Of a DNA stretch of 64,000 nucleotides, positions 1 to 8,227 are shown piece by piece. This DNA is from Planctomycetota bacterium (GTDB lineage Bacteria > Planctomycetota > UBA1135 > GCA-002686595). Under the pieces are notes generated by a model. It did not search any database, had not been told where the DNA came from, and saw only the letters and a program-made list of their open reading frames with translations. The stretch lies in NCBI GenBank assembly GCA_023150475.1, contig JAKLKU010000016.1, positions 1-64,000 of the forward strand, written 5' to 3'. Within the stretch, counting starts at the first letter, position 1. Each line of letters starts with the position of its first letter. The translations under genes and the position numbers were made by a program.

Positions 1-1
1 G

Positions 2-1024
2 ATGAGCGAGCACGATCCGAGGAGCGCGGCGCGCCGATTCCGCGTCACGATCGAGCCCCAGTCCCTTCTCGATGCGGCGAGCTCTGGCACCTCGCTGAAG
101 GTACGGGTCGAGCTGCCGGCAGAGGCGCGGAGCGACGCGGCGCGGGTGGTCGGCCTGGCGCGCACGCGAGTGTTCGTGCGCGTCGGCGCGGTCGAGTTCG
201 ACCTGCCGCGGCCGCTCGGGCTCGAGCTCGCGATCGGCGATGACGTCGAGCTCGCGAGTGGCCGAGTCGTCGCGCGCGGCGAGCGACGCTCGCGGCTCGC
301 GCGGCCCGACCCCGCGAACCCGCGGCGTGAGCTCGTGCTCGCGGCGAACGTCGACCTCGCGTTGATCGTGACGTCGGTGGTCGCGCCGCCGCTCGTGCCT
401 GGGCTCGTCGATCGCCTGTTCGTCGCGCTCGCGGCGAGCGAGCTTTCGGCGTGCGTGCTCGTCAACAAGGTCGAGTTGCTCGGCGACTCGCCCGCCGCCG
501 CGCGCGAGCTCGAGGAACTCGAGCACGAGTGGCGCGAGCTCGGTTGCGACGCGTTGCGCGTGTCCGCGGCGACGGGCGTCGGGCTCGATGCGTTGCGCGC
601 GCGCCTCGCCGGCAAGACGGCCGTGTTGGTCGGGCATTCGGGCGTCGGCAAGACGTCGCTCGTCAATGCGCTCGCCCCGTCGAGCTTGCTCGCGATCGGC
701 GGTGTGTCGACGGGCAACCTGCGCGGGCGTCACACGACGTCGGCGGGGCGGCTCGTCGAGCTCGCGGGTTCGAGTACGTCCGCCAGCGCCGCGTGGCTCG
801 TCGACACGCCCGGCGTGCGCGAGTTCGGGCTCGGCGGCGTGACCCGCGCCGACCTGCGCGCCGCGTTCGCCGACTTCACGCCGTTCGCCGCGCGCTGTCG
901 TTTCGCCGACTGTGCGCACGTCGCGGAACCCGACTGCGCGGTGCGAGTTGCCGTCGAGCGTGGCGAACTCCGCGCTCGGCGCTTCGCCAGCTACGTGCGA
1001 CTCGCCGCGACGCTCGAGCGATGA
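2..1024 (+). CDS. rsgA: Ribosome small-subunit-dependent GTPase, RsgA family (copy 1)
   Basis: A circularly permuted GTPase that, in the family, acts in late maturation of the 30S subunit. The permuted motif order is visible: G4 NKVE at residues 155-158, G5 SAA near 188, the P-loop GHSGVGKTS at 211-219, the G2 threonine near 245, and G3 DTPG at 268-271. A C-terminal zinc knuckle follows (C299, C304, H306, C312). The protein has 340 residues with an N-terminal OB-like segment. G4 is NKVE rather than the usual NKxD. The ATG is at the very edge of the window, so a start further upstream cannot be excluded. A second, diverged RsgA lies at 2740-3696. The family assignment is secure; which copy is the housekeeping one is not. 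Confidence 0.9.
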   Translation: MSEHDPRSAARRFRVTIEPQSLLDAASSGTSLKVRVELPAEARSDAARVVGLARTRVFVRVGAVEFDLPRPLGLELAIGDDVELASGRVVARGERRSRLARPDPANPRRELVLAANVDLALIVTSVVAPPLVPGLVDRLFVALAASELSACVLVNKVELLGDSPAAARELEELEHEWRELGCDALRVSAATGVGLDALRARLAGKTAVLVGHSGVGKTSLVNALAPSSLLAIGGVSTGNLRGRHTTSAGRLVELAGSSTSASAAWLVDTPGVREFGLGGVTRADLRAAFADFTPFAARCRFADCAHVAEPDCAVRVAVERGELRARRFASYVRLAATLER

Positions 1025-1292
1025 ATCTCACACCGCCGTCGTCCACGACCCCGAACGGCGGCGGTGTGTCTGGCGTCCGTGAGCGGAACCCTGAGGCGCC
1101 ACCACGTGCGCCACTCGACGCGTGACCTCACACGCAGCGCGATTCCGCAGAACACCACCTGCGCTCGCTCCGCAGTCCGACCGGGTCCGCTGCGAAATCG
1201 ACGAATCATGCAACGACTCGTCGCAGCCTGAGGGCGATCCCTTCCGTCCATTCGTTTCAGCCGAAACGCCGCTCGCAAAGGAGACGAGTCAC

Positions 1293-1898
1293 ATGCATGA
1301 GAACACTCTCGACGGTCAGTCCACTGCTCTTCCTTCGCGCCGAACGGGCGCCGTGGGACTTGCCTTGGTCGTCGTGGCCGCAGCATCGGCAGCAACCGCA
1401 GCGTTCTTGCTGATGCCAAACTCTCAGTCCACGCCGGCTTCCGCCAAGTGCGCTCACGCAGCGTCGGTCGCGGATGTCGGCGATTCCGAAGACGTCTCGG
1501 TCGCACGCGCCGCCCACATACTCAGGCGTTCACCCGAGTCCGCGCTCTCGCATCTGCGTCTCAGTGACGACGTCCGCGCAGCGCTCTCGGATCCGCTCGC
1601 GAAGTCGCGAGCCTTGGCGGAGGTCGAGTCCGCGCAGAAGGAGTTCGAGCTGCTGATCGGGACCCGCGAAGAACTGGCGATCGCGGTGGCGCGCACCCAG
1701 GTGGAATCTGGGACGTTCGTGTCCAGCGAGCCTCCCGCGGATTCGAGCCAGGATTCGTACACGCTGGTCTACACGCCGGAAGGGCCGGGCTACGTCGCCC
1801 ACATGCCGGGGTCGGAGTTCGAGTACTTGACGACTCAACTGCGTGCGCAGTGTTCGAAGCTCGAGCACACGATCACCGAATCGGTCGCAGCGCGCTGA
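1293..1898 (+). CDS. Small single-pass membrane protein, function unknown
   Basis: I do not recognise a family. The ATG at 1293 was chosen because AAAGGAG lies at 1277-1283 with ideal spacing; the reading frame stays open upstream but that part looks non-coding. The 201-residue product has a short polar N-terminus, one hydrophobic segment (about residues 20-42, Ala/Val/Leu-rich), and then a charged, probably helical domain of about 155 residues with many Glu, Ser and Ala. The topology suggests an anchored protein with its bulk outside the cytoplasm. It sits alone between rsgA copy 1 and a small secreted protein, both on the same strand. Confidence 0.6.
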   Translation: MHENTLDGQSTALPSRRTGAVGLALVVVAAASAATAAFLLMPNSQSTPASAKCAHAASVADVGDSEDVSVARAAHILRRSPESALSHLRLSDDVRAALSDPLAKSRALAEVESAQKEFELLIGTREELAIAVARTQVESGTFVSSEPPADSSQDSYTLVYTPEGPGYVAHMPGSEFEYLTTQLRAQCSKLEHTITESVAAR

Positions 1899-2051
1899 CC
1901 GCCGAACGCGCGCACGTGCCAGCGCTCGACGAACGGTCGCGAGCCAAGCCGCGAGGCGCGCGCAGCATCGCCCTCCGCGCGGGGCATTCAATCCCGCGCG
2001 GCTTTCCCAACTGTCTGTTCCTCTTCACCACCCGAATCTTCGGAGGTTTTC

Positions 2052-2570
2052 ATGAAGTTCGCGCTTCCGCTTCCCGTGCTCCTGGCGGCGTCCACGCTGC
2101 TGGTGGCAGCTTCCTACAGTCCCAGTCGCGCCGCGAGCCCGGTTCCGGCCGCGATCGCTGCGCCGCAAGACGACAATTGCTCGTGTGCGGCACTCATGTC
2201 GCTCAGCAATTCCAAGAACTGTGGTATCGCCGTGTACTGGTCGGGCGTGAGCTCGCCGGGTGTTTGCGGTGACGGGGACTGCCCTGATGATGCGGCGAGC
2301 AAGTGCTCCTGGGGTGGGACGCTCACGGTCGTCAACAACAAGACGACGCCGATCGCGATCAACATCTCCAATGCGTGGGGCGGATGGGGCGGCTTCTGTC
2401 CAAACGTGCCGCCGGGCGGCGAATGCCAAAGGAAGGTCTTCCCCCAAGCCGCATGCGGCGATGGGGTCCAAGGCTACATCAACATCACCGATTGGGGTCC
2501 TTGGGGCACCGACTGCCAAGCGTCGCTCACGTTCATTTGCGACCGCTGCCCCGCGTCGTACCACGAATAG
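2052..2570 (+). CDS. Secreted Cys/Gly/Trp-rich small protein, function unknown
   Basis: 172 residues starting at an ATG preceded by GGAGG (2042-2046). A clear Sec signal peptide covers about residues 1-28 (hydrophobic core with Leu, Val and Ala, ending near ASYSPSRAA). The mature part holds about ten cysteines (NCSCAAL, KNCGIAV, GVCGDGDCP, SKCSWGG, GFCPN, GECQRK, AACGDG, TDCQAS, ICDRCP) and repeated Gly-Trp elements (WGGWGG, DWGPWG). It therefore looks like a disulfide-stabilised extracellular domain. It lacks the YCTAKVNSLGC-type C-terminal domain found in other exported proteins here. No function is assigned. Confidence 0.7.
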   Translation: MKFALPLPVLLAASTLLVAASYSPSRAASPVPAAIAAPQDDNCSCAALMSLSNSKNCGIAVYWSGVSSPGVCGDGDCPDDAASKCSWGGTLTVVNNKTTPIAINISNAWGGWGGFCPNVPPGGECQRKVFPQAACGDGVQGYINITDWGPWGTDCQASLTFICDRCPASYHE

Positions 2571-2739
2571 GTGATTCCGAGTTGCCGGCGAACAGGTCGT
2601 CTCGTGACGACCCTGAGCCGATCGATCGAGATGCGCCGGGCGCAACTCGATGCACGAGGGTGCTCTGGTTCGACACGCTGCGAATCAGAGCAGCCTCGGT
2701 CGTTTCGCGTCGTCGCGCCGTCAGTGCGTGCTCAGCGCG

Positions 2740-3696
2740 TCAGACCGTCGATTCGTCCTCCGCATCGGGCGCGACTTCGAGGTCGGGGAGCTCGCGGATC
2801 TCGTTCATCAGCTCGAGGTAGCTCGCATAACGCGACTCGGGGATCCGGCCCGCGTCGAGCGCGCGCACGACGGCGCAATCGGGTTCCGAGACGTGCGTGC
2901 AGCTCGGGAAGTGACAGCGCGATTGCTCGGCGACGAGCTCCGGGAAGATGCCGCGCAGGTCCTGCTGCGTCGCGCCGTGCAAACGGAAGACGCGGATGCC
3001 CGGCGTGTCGATCACGGCGCCGCCGAACGGCAACTTCAGGAGCTCGGAGTGCGTCGTCGTGTGCTTGCCGGCGTCCCAGAACTTGCTGATCTTGCCGACC
3101 TTGAGCTTCAGGCCGGGCGCGAGCGCGTTAAGCAGACTCGACTTGCCGACGCCGGAGCCGCCGTAGAGCGCCGAAACTCGACCCGCGAGCGCCGCGCGCA
3201 GCTCGTCGATGCCGCGTCCGTCGGTCGCGCACGTTTCGAGGAGCTCGATGCCGGCGTGCGCGTAGCTCGCGCGCAGCGCCTCGACTTCCTCGTCCTCGGC
3301 GAGGTCGACCTTGTTGAGCACGAGCGTCGCGGGGATGTCGTGCCACGCGCACGCCGCGAGGATGCGATCGGCGCGGTTGGACGAGAACGGCGGCTTCTTG
3401 ACCGACGCGACGACGAAGAGCCGATCGACGTTCGCGAAGAGCACTTGCTCGCGCGGATCGTGCGTCGAAGCGAGCCTTCCGAGCCAGTTCGTGCGCGGCA
3501 GGACTTCTTCGAGCCCCGCCGGCTGGCTCGACGTGTCGACGAGCACTCGGTCGCCGACCGCCACAGGGTTCTTCTGCGTCTTGCGTTCCTCGAAGAGCTT
3601 GCCGCGCGGTGCCGCCAGCACGACGCGGTCGCCGACTTCGACGTGCACCACTTTGGCGTCGGTGCGGACGACTCGGCCTGTCTCCGGAGCGGTCAT
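2740..3696 (-). CDS. rsgA: Ribosome small-subunit-dependent GTPase, RsgA family (copy 2)
   Basis: A second permuted GTPase, 318 residues, with an N-terminal OB-fold-like region, canonical G4 NKVD at 128-131, the P-loop GGSGVGKSS at 179-187, G3 DTPG, and the C-terminal Cys-x4-Cys-x-His-x5-Cys zinc knuckle. It is closer to textbook RsgA than copy 1 because it keeps NKxD and a typical length. It is divergent from the SpoU methyltransferase at 3722 with only 25 bp between start codons. A TAGCAT element lies 9 nt upstream of its ATG. Both proteins act on ribosomal RNA or ribosome assembly, so shared control would make sense. Confidence 0.92.
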   Translation of the reverse strand: MTAPETGRVVRTDAKVVHVEVGDRVVLAAPRGKLFEERKTQKNPVAVGDRVLVDTSSQPAGLEEVLPRTNWLGRLASTHDPREQVLFANVDRLFVVASVKKPPFSSNRADRILAACAWHDIPATLVLNKVDLAEDEEVEALRASYAHAGIELLETCATDGRGIDELRAALAGRVSALYGGSGVGKSSLLNALAPGLKLKVGKISKFWDAGKHTTTHSELLKLPFGGAVIDTPGIRVFRLHGATQQDLRGIFPELVAEQSRCHFPSCTHVSEPDCAVVRALDAGRIPESRYASYLELMNEIRELPDLEVAPDAEDESTV

Positions 3697-3704
3697 GCGC
3701 TCGG

Positions 3705-3711
3705 TATGCTA
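3705..3711. promoter_or_regulatory. Overlapping divergent -10 elements
   Basis: TATGCT reads rightward at 3705-3710 and TAGCAT reads leftward at 3711-3706. They share one core. They lie 11 nt and 9 nt from the flanking start codons, which predicts near-leaderless transcripts for both genes. I see no convincing -35 on either side. The pattern recurs at 20508-20514 and 27945-27954. Confidence 0.4.
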
Positions 3712-3721
3712 GCCCGCCGAC

Positions 3722-4501
3722 ATGGCATCGCGCCCGGTGATTCGCTCGATCAAGAATCCGCTCGTGCAGCGCGCGCGCGAAGTGCTCGCGGGCCGCGACA
3801 AGCGCACGATCGCTCTCGAAGGCGAACGTTTGGTCGACGACGCGCGGCGCGCGGGGCTCGAACTCGAGCTGGTGCTCGTCGCGGAAGATCGCGCGGAGCT
3901 CGCGGAACGCCTCGAACGCGTCGGGCTCGCGCTCGAACGCGTCGACGGCGAGACGTTGGCGCGTGTTTCCCAGCTCTCGACGTCGCCCGGCGTGCTCGCG
4001 CTCGCAGCGGCGCCGCGCGCGCGTGAGCTCGGTGAGCTCGACGCTTCGAAGCAGACCGTGCTGCTCGCCGTCGCCGGCGTCGCCGAACCGGGCAACCTCG
4101 GCGCGCTCGCACGCAGCGCGGAAGCGAGCGGCGCGAGCGGCCTGCTCGTGGTCGCGGGTGGTGCGAGTCCGTGGAACCAGAAGGCGCTGCGCGGCTCGAT
4201 GGGGAGCCTGTTGCGTCTGCCGGTCTTCGTCGTCGCCGACGCGAGTTCGGCGGCACACGCGCTCGCGCAACGCGGCTTCCGCGGCGTCGCCGCGGCGACG
4301 CGCGGCGGCGTCGACTATCGCGAGTTCGATTGGCGCGGGCCGTTGGTGCTCTGGGTCGGTTCGGAGACCGGCGAGTTGCCGCCCGGACTCGGCGAGCTCG
4401 CCGCAGTGTCGATTCCGATGGCCGGAAGCGTGGAGTCGCTCAACGTCGCCGTCGCGACGTCGCTGCTCCTGTTCGAGGCCGCGCGAGCGAGGCGCGCATG
4501 A
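3722..4501 (+). CDS. TrmH/SpoU-family RNA 2'-O-methyltransferase
   Basis: 259 residues. An N-terminal substrate-binding domain (about 1-95, starting with the SIKNPLVQ type of motif) is followed by a SPOUT trefoil-knot domain. SPOUT motif 1 is NLGALARSAEASGA, motif 2 is WVGSETGELP (the usual GNEGxG is changed to GSETGE), and motif 3 is VSIPMAGSVESLNVAVA with the conserved Ser-Leu-Asn-Val-Ala. The family methylates ribose 2'-OH in rRNA or tRNA using SAM; the exact target nucleotide cannot be read from sequence. The stop overlaps the rarA start in ATGA, so the two are probably translationally coupled. Confidence 0.9.
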   Translation: MASRPVIRSIKNPLVQRAREVLAGRDKRTIALEGERLVDDARRAGLELELVLVAEDRAELAERLERVGLALERVDGETLARVSQLSTSPGVLALAAAPRARELGELDASKQTVLLAVAGVAEPGNLGALARSAEASGASGLLVVAGGASPWNQKALRGSMGSLLRLPVFVVADASSAAHALAQRGFRGVAAATRGGVDYREFDWRGPLVLWVGSETGELPPGLGELAAVSIPMAGSVESLNVAVATSLLLFEAARARRA

Positions 4502-5766
4502 GCGACTTGTTCGGTGACACGCACGCGGCCGATCCGCTCGAGCCGACGCACGCCGCGGCGCCGCTCGCCGATCGCATGCGGCCGCGCTCGATCGAAGAGT
4601 ACGCGGGCCAGGTGCACCTCGTCGCCGCCGGCGGTTTCGTGGCGAACGTGCTCGCGAAGGGCCTGAAGCAGAGTCTGATCCTGTGGGGCCCGCCCGGCAG
4701 CGGCAAGACGACGCTCGCGCGGCTGGTCGCGAGCGCGAGCGGTCTGCGTTTCGTGCCGTTCTCCGCGGTGCTCTCGGGCATCAAGGAAGTGAAGGAAGTG
4801 ATGGCGGAAGCCGCGCGCGAGATGGAGCGCGCCGGCACGCGCACGTTGCTCTTCGTCGACGAGATCCATCGCTTCAACAAGGCGCAGCAGGACGCGTTCC
4901 TGCCGTACATGGAGCGCGGCGACATCCTCCTGATCGGCGCGACGACCGAGAACCCGTCGTTCGAGCTCAATGGCGCGTTGTTGTCGCGCGCGCGGACGCT
5001 GATCCTCGAGCCGTTGCCGGTCGACGCGCTGGTCGGGTTGCTCCGTCGAGCTCTCGACGACGCGGAGCGGGGGCTCGCCGGGCGCGTGCAAGTGCCCGAC
5101 GAGCTGCTCGAACGGATCGCGCACGCCGCCGACGGCGACGCACGGCGCGCGCTCAACCTGCTCGAGAGCGCGGCCGAGCTCGTGCCGACCGGCGGCATCG
5201 TCGACGAAGTGACGCTGAAGACCGCGTTGCAGCGCAAGGTGCTCGTCCACGACAAACGAGGCGAGCAGCACTACGACTTGATCTCCGCGTTGCACAAGAG
5301 CGTGCGCAACTCCGACGAGAACGCGAGCCTCTACTGGCTCGTGCGCATGCTCGAGGCGGGCGAGGACCGCGCGTTCGTCTCGCGGCGGCTGATCCGCATG
5401 GCGGTCGAGGACATCGGGCTCGCGGATCCGTTCGCGCTGCGCATCGCGCTCGACGCGGCGGAGACTTACGAGCGGCTCGGCACGCCGGAAGGCGAGCTCG
5501 CGCTCGCGCAAGCGGCCGTGTACCTCGCTCGCGCGAAGAAATCGAACGCCGTCTACGTCGCGTACGGCGAAGCGCGGCGCGACGTCGAACGCACCGCGGC
5601 CGAGCCCGTGCCGCTGCACCTGCGCAACGCGCCGACGCAGTTGATGAAGGACGCGGGCTTCGGCTCGGGCTATCGCTACGCGCACGACGATCCGAAGGCG
5701 AAGGACGAGATGACGTGCCTGCCGCCGGGGCTGCTCGGACGGCGCTACTTCGGTCGCAAACCGTAG
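4498..5766 (+). CDS. rarA: Replication-associated recombination protein A (RarA/MgsA AAA+ ATPase)
   Basis: 422 residues starting at the ATG that overlaps the stop of the preceding gene (ATGA). It carries the Walker A GPPGSGKT at 64-71, Walker B with DEIH at 121-124 inside LLFVDEIHRFNKAQQ, and the sensor-1 region IGATTENPSFELN typical of RarA/WRNIP1. The C-terminal part matches the family's tetramerisation region (KSVRNSDENASLYWL, then the DPKAKDEMTCLPPGL type of ending). Family members act at stalled replication forks with SSB and the clamp loader. Length and motifs are complete, so I expect a functional protein. Confidence 0.94.
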   Translation: MSDLFGDTHAADPLEPTHAAAPLADRMRPRSIEEYAGQVHLVAAGGFVANVLAKGLKQSLILWGPPGSGKTTLARLVASASGLRFVPFSAVLSGIKEVKEVMAEAAREMERAGTRTLLFVDEIHRFNKAQQDAFLPYMERGDILLIGATTENPSFELNGALLSRARTLILEPLPVDALVGLLRRALDDAERGLAGRVQVPDELLERIAHAADGDARRALNLLESAAELVPTGGIVDEVTLKTALQRKVLVHDKRGEQHYDLISALHKSVRNSDENASLYWLVRMLEAGEDRAFVSRRLIRMAVEDIGLADPFALRIALDAAETYERLGTPEGELALAQAAVYLARAKKSNAVYVAYGEARRDVERTAAEPVPLHLRNAPTQLMKDAGFGSGYRYAHDDPKAKDEMTCLPPGLLGRRYFGRKP

Positions 5767-5965
5767 CCGGTTCCAGGGTGAGCTGGGCCGCGACGCCGAC
5801 GTCCCGGCGCCGTTCCGCGACGCTTCGTGGACTCGAGCGAACGTGGAAGAACTTTCATCGACCGACGCTCAATGCACTCGCGCCGCGACGTCGATAGGGC
5901 GAGCTCTCAGGCCCGGGCGGTCCCCTACGCTCGCCGCGCCCGAGTCCCCACTCAGGATCCACACC

Positions 5966-7693
5966 GTGAAGCACGTCGCAGCGTCGAAGGCTCGCCACAC
6001 ACCTCTCGGCGAGCTCTTGATCAAAGCGGGCAAACTCGACGAGAACGGCCTCGCCCAAGCGCTCGCGTTCAAACGCGAGAAGGGCGTCAAACTCGGCAAG
6101 GCGCTCGTGGACCTCGGGCTCGTCAAGGAGGCCGACATCGCCGACGCGCTGCGCCAACAAGGGCGCGTCGTCTGCATCCATCTGACACCGGGACTCGTCG
6201 ACCACGAGATCGCGCACGCACTCGGCGAGGAGCGCTCGCGGTATCACCACGCGGTCGCGATCAACCGCATCTGCGGCGTGACGACGCTCGTGATGTCCGA
6301 TCCGAGCGACGTCTACACCGTCGACGAGATCGCGCTCTTCCTGAAGACGCCCGTGCTCGCGGTGTACGCCGAACCGAGCAGCATCACGACCTGCATCGAC
6401 GCGATCTTCGCGGCGCAGAAATCGACGACCGATGCGCTCGCCGAGATCGCGCAAACGGTCGAAGCCGGCGCGAGCACCGTCAGCTTCGACGTCTCCGGCG
6501 GCGAGGAAGAAGCCGCGGAGGACTCGGAAGACGTCACCCAGCCCGTGATCAACATGATCCGCAAGGTGCTGGAAGAGGGTTACAACGCGCGAGCGAGCGA
6601 CATCCACCTCGAAGCCCGCGCGAACAACTTCGTGATCCGCTTCCGCGTCGATGGTGCGCTCTACGATCGACTCACGCTGCCCAAGGGCTGGGCTCGTCCG
6701 GCGCTCGCGCGTCTCAAGGTCATCGCGAACCTCGACATCGCGCAGCGGCGCTTGCCGCAGGACGGTCGCACGCAGATCGAAGTCGGGCCGCGGCGGATCG
6801 ACTTGCGTATCGCGACGACGCCGACGTTGACCGGCGAAAGCGCGGTCATCCGGATCCTCGACGGCGGACGCGAGTTGCGCGACCTCGAGAGCCTCGACCT
6901 CGACCCGAAGCAGCTCGACGCGTTGAAGCGCATGACGGAGTACGCGGATGGCATGGCGCTCGCGACCGGTCCGACCGGCAGCGGCAAGACGACCACGCTC
7001 TACGCGATGCTCAAGAAGCTGCACAAACCGGACACCAAGATCATCACGCTCGAGGATCCGGTCGAGAACCAGATGGACGGCATCACGCAGATCAACGCGA
7101 ACCCGAAGGCCGGACTCACGTTCGCCAAGGGTCTGCGTTCGATCCTGCGTCAGGACCCCGACGTCGTGCTCGTCGGCGAGATCCGCGACGAAGAGACCGC
7201 GGAGATCGCGGTGCAAGCCGCGTTGACCGGTCACCTCGTGCTGTCGACCCTCCACACGGTCGGCGCCGCCGAGACGATCACGCGTCTCGCCGACATGGGC
7301 GTCGAGCCGTACTTGCTCGCCGACACGCTGCGCGGCGTCATCAGCCAACGACTGATCCGCCGCATCTGCTCGAACTGCCGCACGCCCGAAGAGCCGAGCG
7401 ACGAAATCCTCCGCCGCTTGGAGCTGCCCCGCGAAGCCGGAGTCACGTTCTACGAAGGCAAGGGCTGCAACCAGTGCTTCGGCACCGGCTTCAAGGGCCG
7501 CGTCGGTCTCTACGAGATCATGCAGATGACGCCGGAGATGCGCACGCTCGTCAGCGCGGGCAAGTCGACCGAAGAGCTCAACGAAGCGGCGAGCCACGCT
7601 GGACTCGCGACGCTCCGTGAAGACGGCTTGCGCAAGGCGCGCGCGGGCCAGACGACGCTCGCCGAGGTCCTGTCCGTCACGGCGCGAGGTTGA
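5966..7693 (+). CDS. GspE/PilB-family secretion or pilus assembly ATPase
   Basis: 575 residues from a GTG start (an AGGA lies about 8 nt upstream; an ATG at 5843 in frame would add 41 residues without homology). Domains in order: an MshEN/T2SSE N-terminal domain (about 8-150), an acidic linker (170-190), and the N2/ATPase domain with Walker A GPTGSGKTT at 335-343, an Asp box, Walker B VVLVGEIRDEE at 400-410, and a His box ending STLHT. A four-cysteine zinc site (C468, C471, C501, C504) is typical of GspE and PilB. It powers a type II secretion system or type IV pilus in the cytoplasm; no pilin or GspF gene is in view. The stop overlaps the next gene's region. Confidence 0.92.
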   Translation: MKHVAASKARHTPLGELLIKAGKLDENGLAQALAFKREKGVKLGKALVDLGLVKEADIADALRQQGRVVCIHLTPGLVDHEIAHALGEERSRYHHAVAINRICGVTTLVMSDPSDVYTVDEIALFLKTPVLAVYAEPSSITTCIDAIFAAQKSTTDALAEIAQTVEAGASTVSFDVSGGEEEAAEDSEDVTQPVINMIRKVLEEGYNARASDIHLEARANNFVIRFRVDGALYDRLTLPKGWARPALARLKVIANLDIAQRRLPQDGRTQIEVGPRRIDLRIATTPTLTGESAVIRILDGGRELRDLESLDLDPKQLDALKRMTEYADGMALATGPTGSGKTTTLYAMLKKLHKPDTKIITLEDPVENQMDGITQINANPKAGLTFAKGLRSILRQDPDVVLVGEIRDEETAEIAVQAALTGHLVLSTLHTVGAAETITRLADMGVEPYLLADTLRGVISQRLIRRICSNCRTPEEPSDEILRRLELPREAGVTFYEGKGCNQCFGTGFKGRVGLYEIMQMTPEMRTLVSAGKSTEELNEAASHAGLATLREDGLRKARAGQTTLAEVLSVTARG

Positions 7694-7698
7694 TCACG

Positions 7699-8136
7699 AT
7701 GAAGACGATCCTCTACGTGCACGACAAGCAGGGCCCGCCCAACGCCACCGCGAGCTACCTGCAGATGGCGGGCTATCAGGTCGAGCTCTGTGACTCCGGC
7801 GAGGCTTGCCTCATGCGGATCAAGCAGGGCGGGCTCGACTTGGTCCTGATGGACGTGTTGATCGAAGGGAAGAACGGCTTCGACCTGTGCCGACTCGTGC
7901 GCAAGCAGATCGCGTCGGACCAGTTGCCGGTGATCCTGGCGAGCGGCATCTACCGTTCGCGGATCTATCGCGAAGAGGCGATGCAGGCCGGCGCGCAGCT
8001 CTACTTGCTAAAGCCCTTCCAGCAGCACGAGCTCGTGCAGGTCATCCACGAGTTGCTCGACGTGCACGCATGCCTCCTGTCGTCGCACCAGGCGACGCAG
8101 GACACGTCGCAGGACATCCACCGGCCGGCGCACTGA
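7699..8136 (+). CDS. Single-domain response regulator (CheY-like receiver)
   Basis: 145 residues; the ATG at 7699 follows GAGG (7685-7688) close to the stop of the GspE/PilB gene, so the pair is an operon. The receiver fold shows the phosphoacceptor D52 (VLMDV), the switch Ser in ILASG at 80-83, and K105 in LLKPF. The N-terminal acidic pair is reduced to one Asp (D9, in VHDKQ), which may weaken Mg binding. There is no output domain, only a polar tail rich in Gln, Thr and His. It probably modulates the ATPase or pilus partner by protein contact. Confidence 0.85.
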   Translation: MKTILYVHDKQGPPNATASYLQMAGYQVELCDSGEACLMRIKQGGLDLVLMDVLIEGKNGFDLCRLVRKQIASDQLPVILASGIYRSRIYREEAMQAGAQLYLLKPFQQHELVQVIHELLDVHACLLSSHQATQDTSQDIHRPAH

Positions 8137-8173
8137 GCGCGGCGAGCGTCGGGTGTAGGGAGCGGAAACGAAC

Positions 8174-8199
8174 GAGGCGCGGTCCGATGACCGCGCCTC
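8174..8199. terminator. Bidirectional hairpin terminator
   Basis: A perfect 11-bp stem (8174-8184 with 8189-8199) closes a 4-nt CGAT loop between the converging response regulator gene and the secreted protein gene. There is no long U-tract on either side (a short TTCGTTT lies on the minus-strand side), as is common for terminators in GC-rich genomes. Confidence 0.6.
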
Positions 8200-8227
8200 G
8201 TCGATTCTCCGACCCTTCGGTCGTGGA

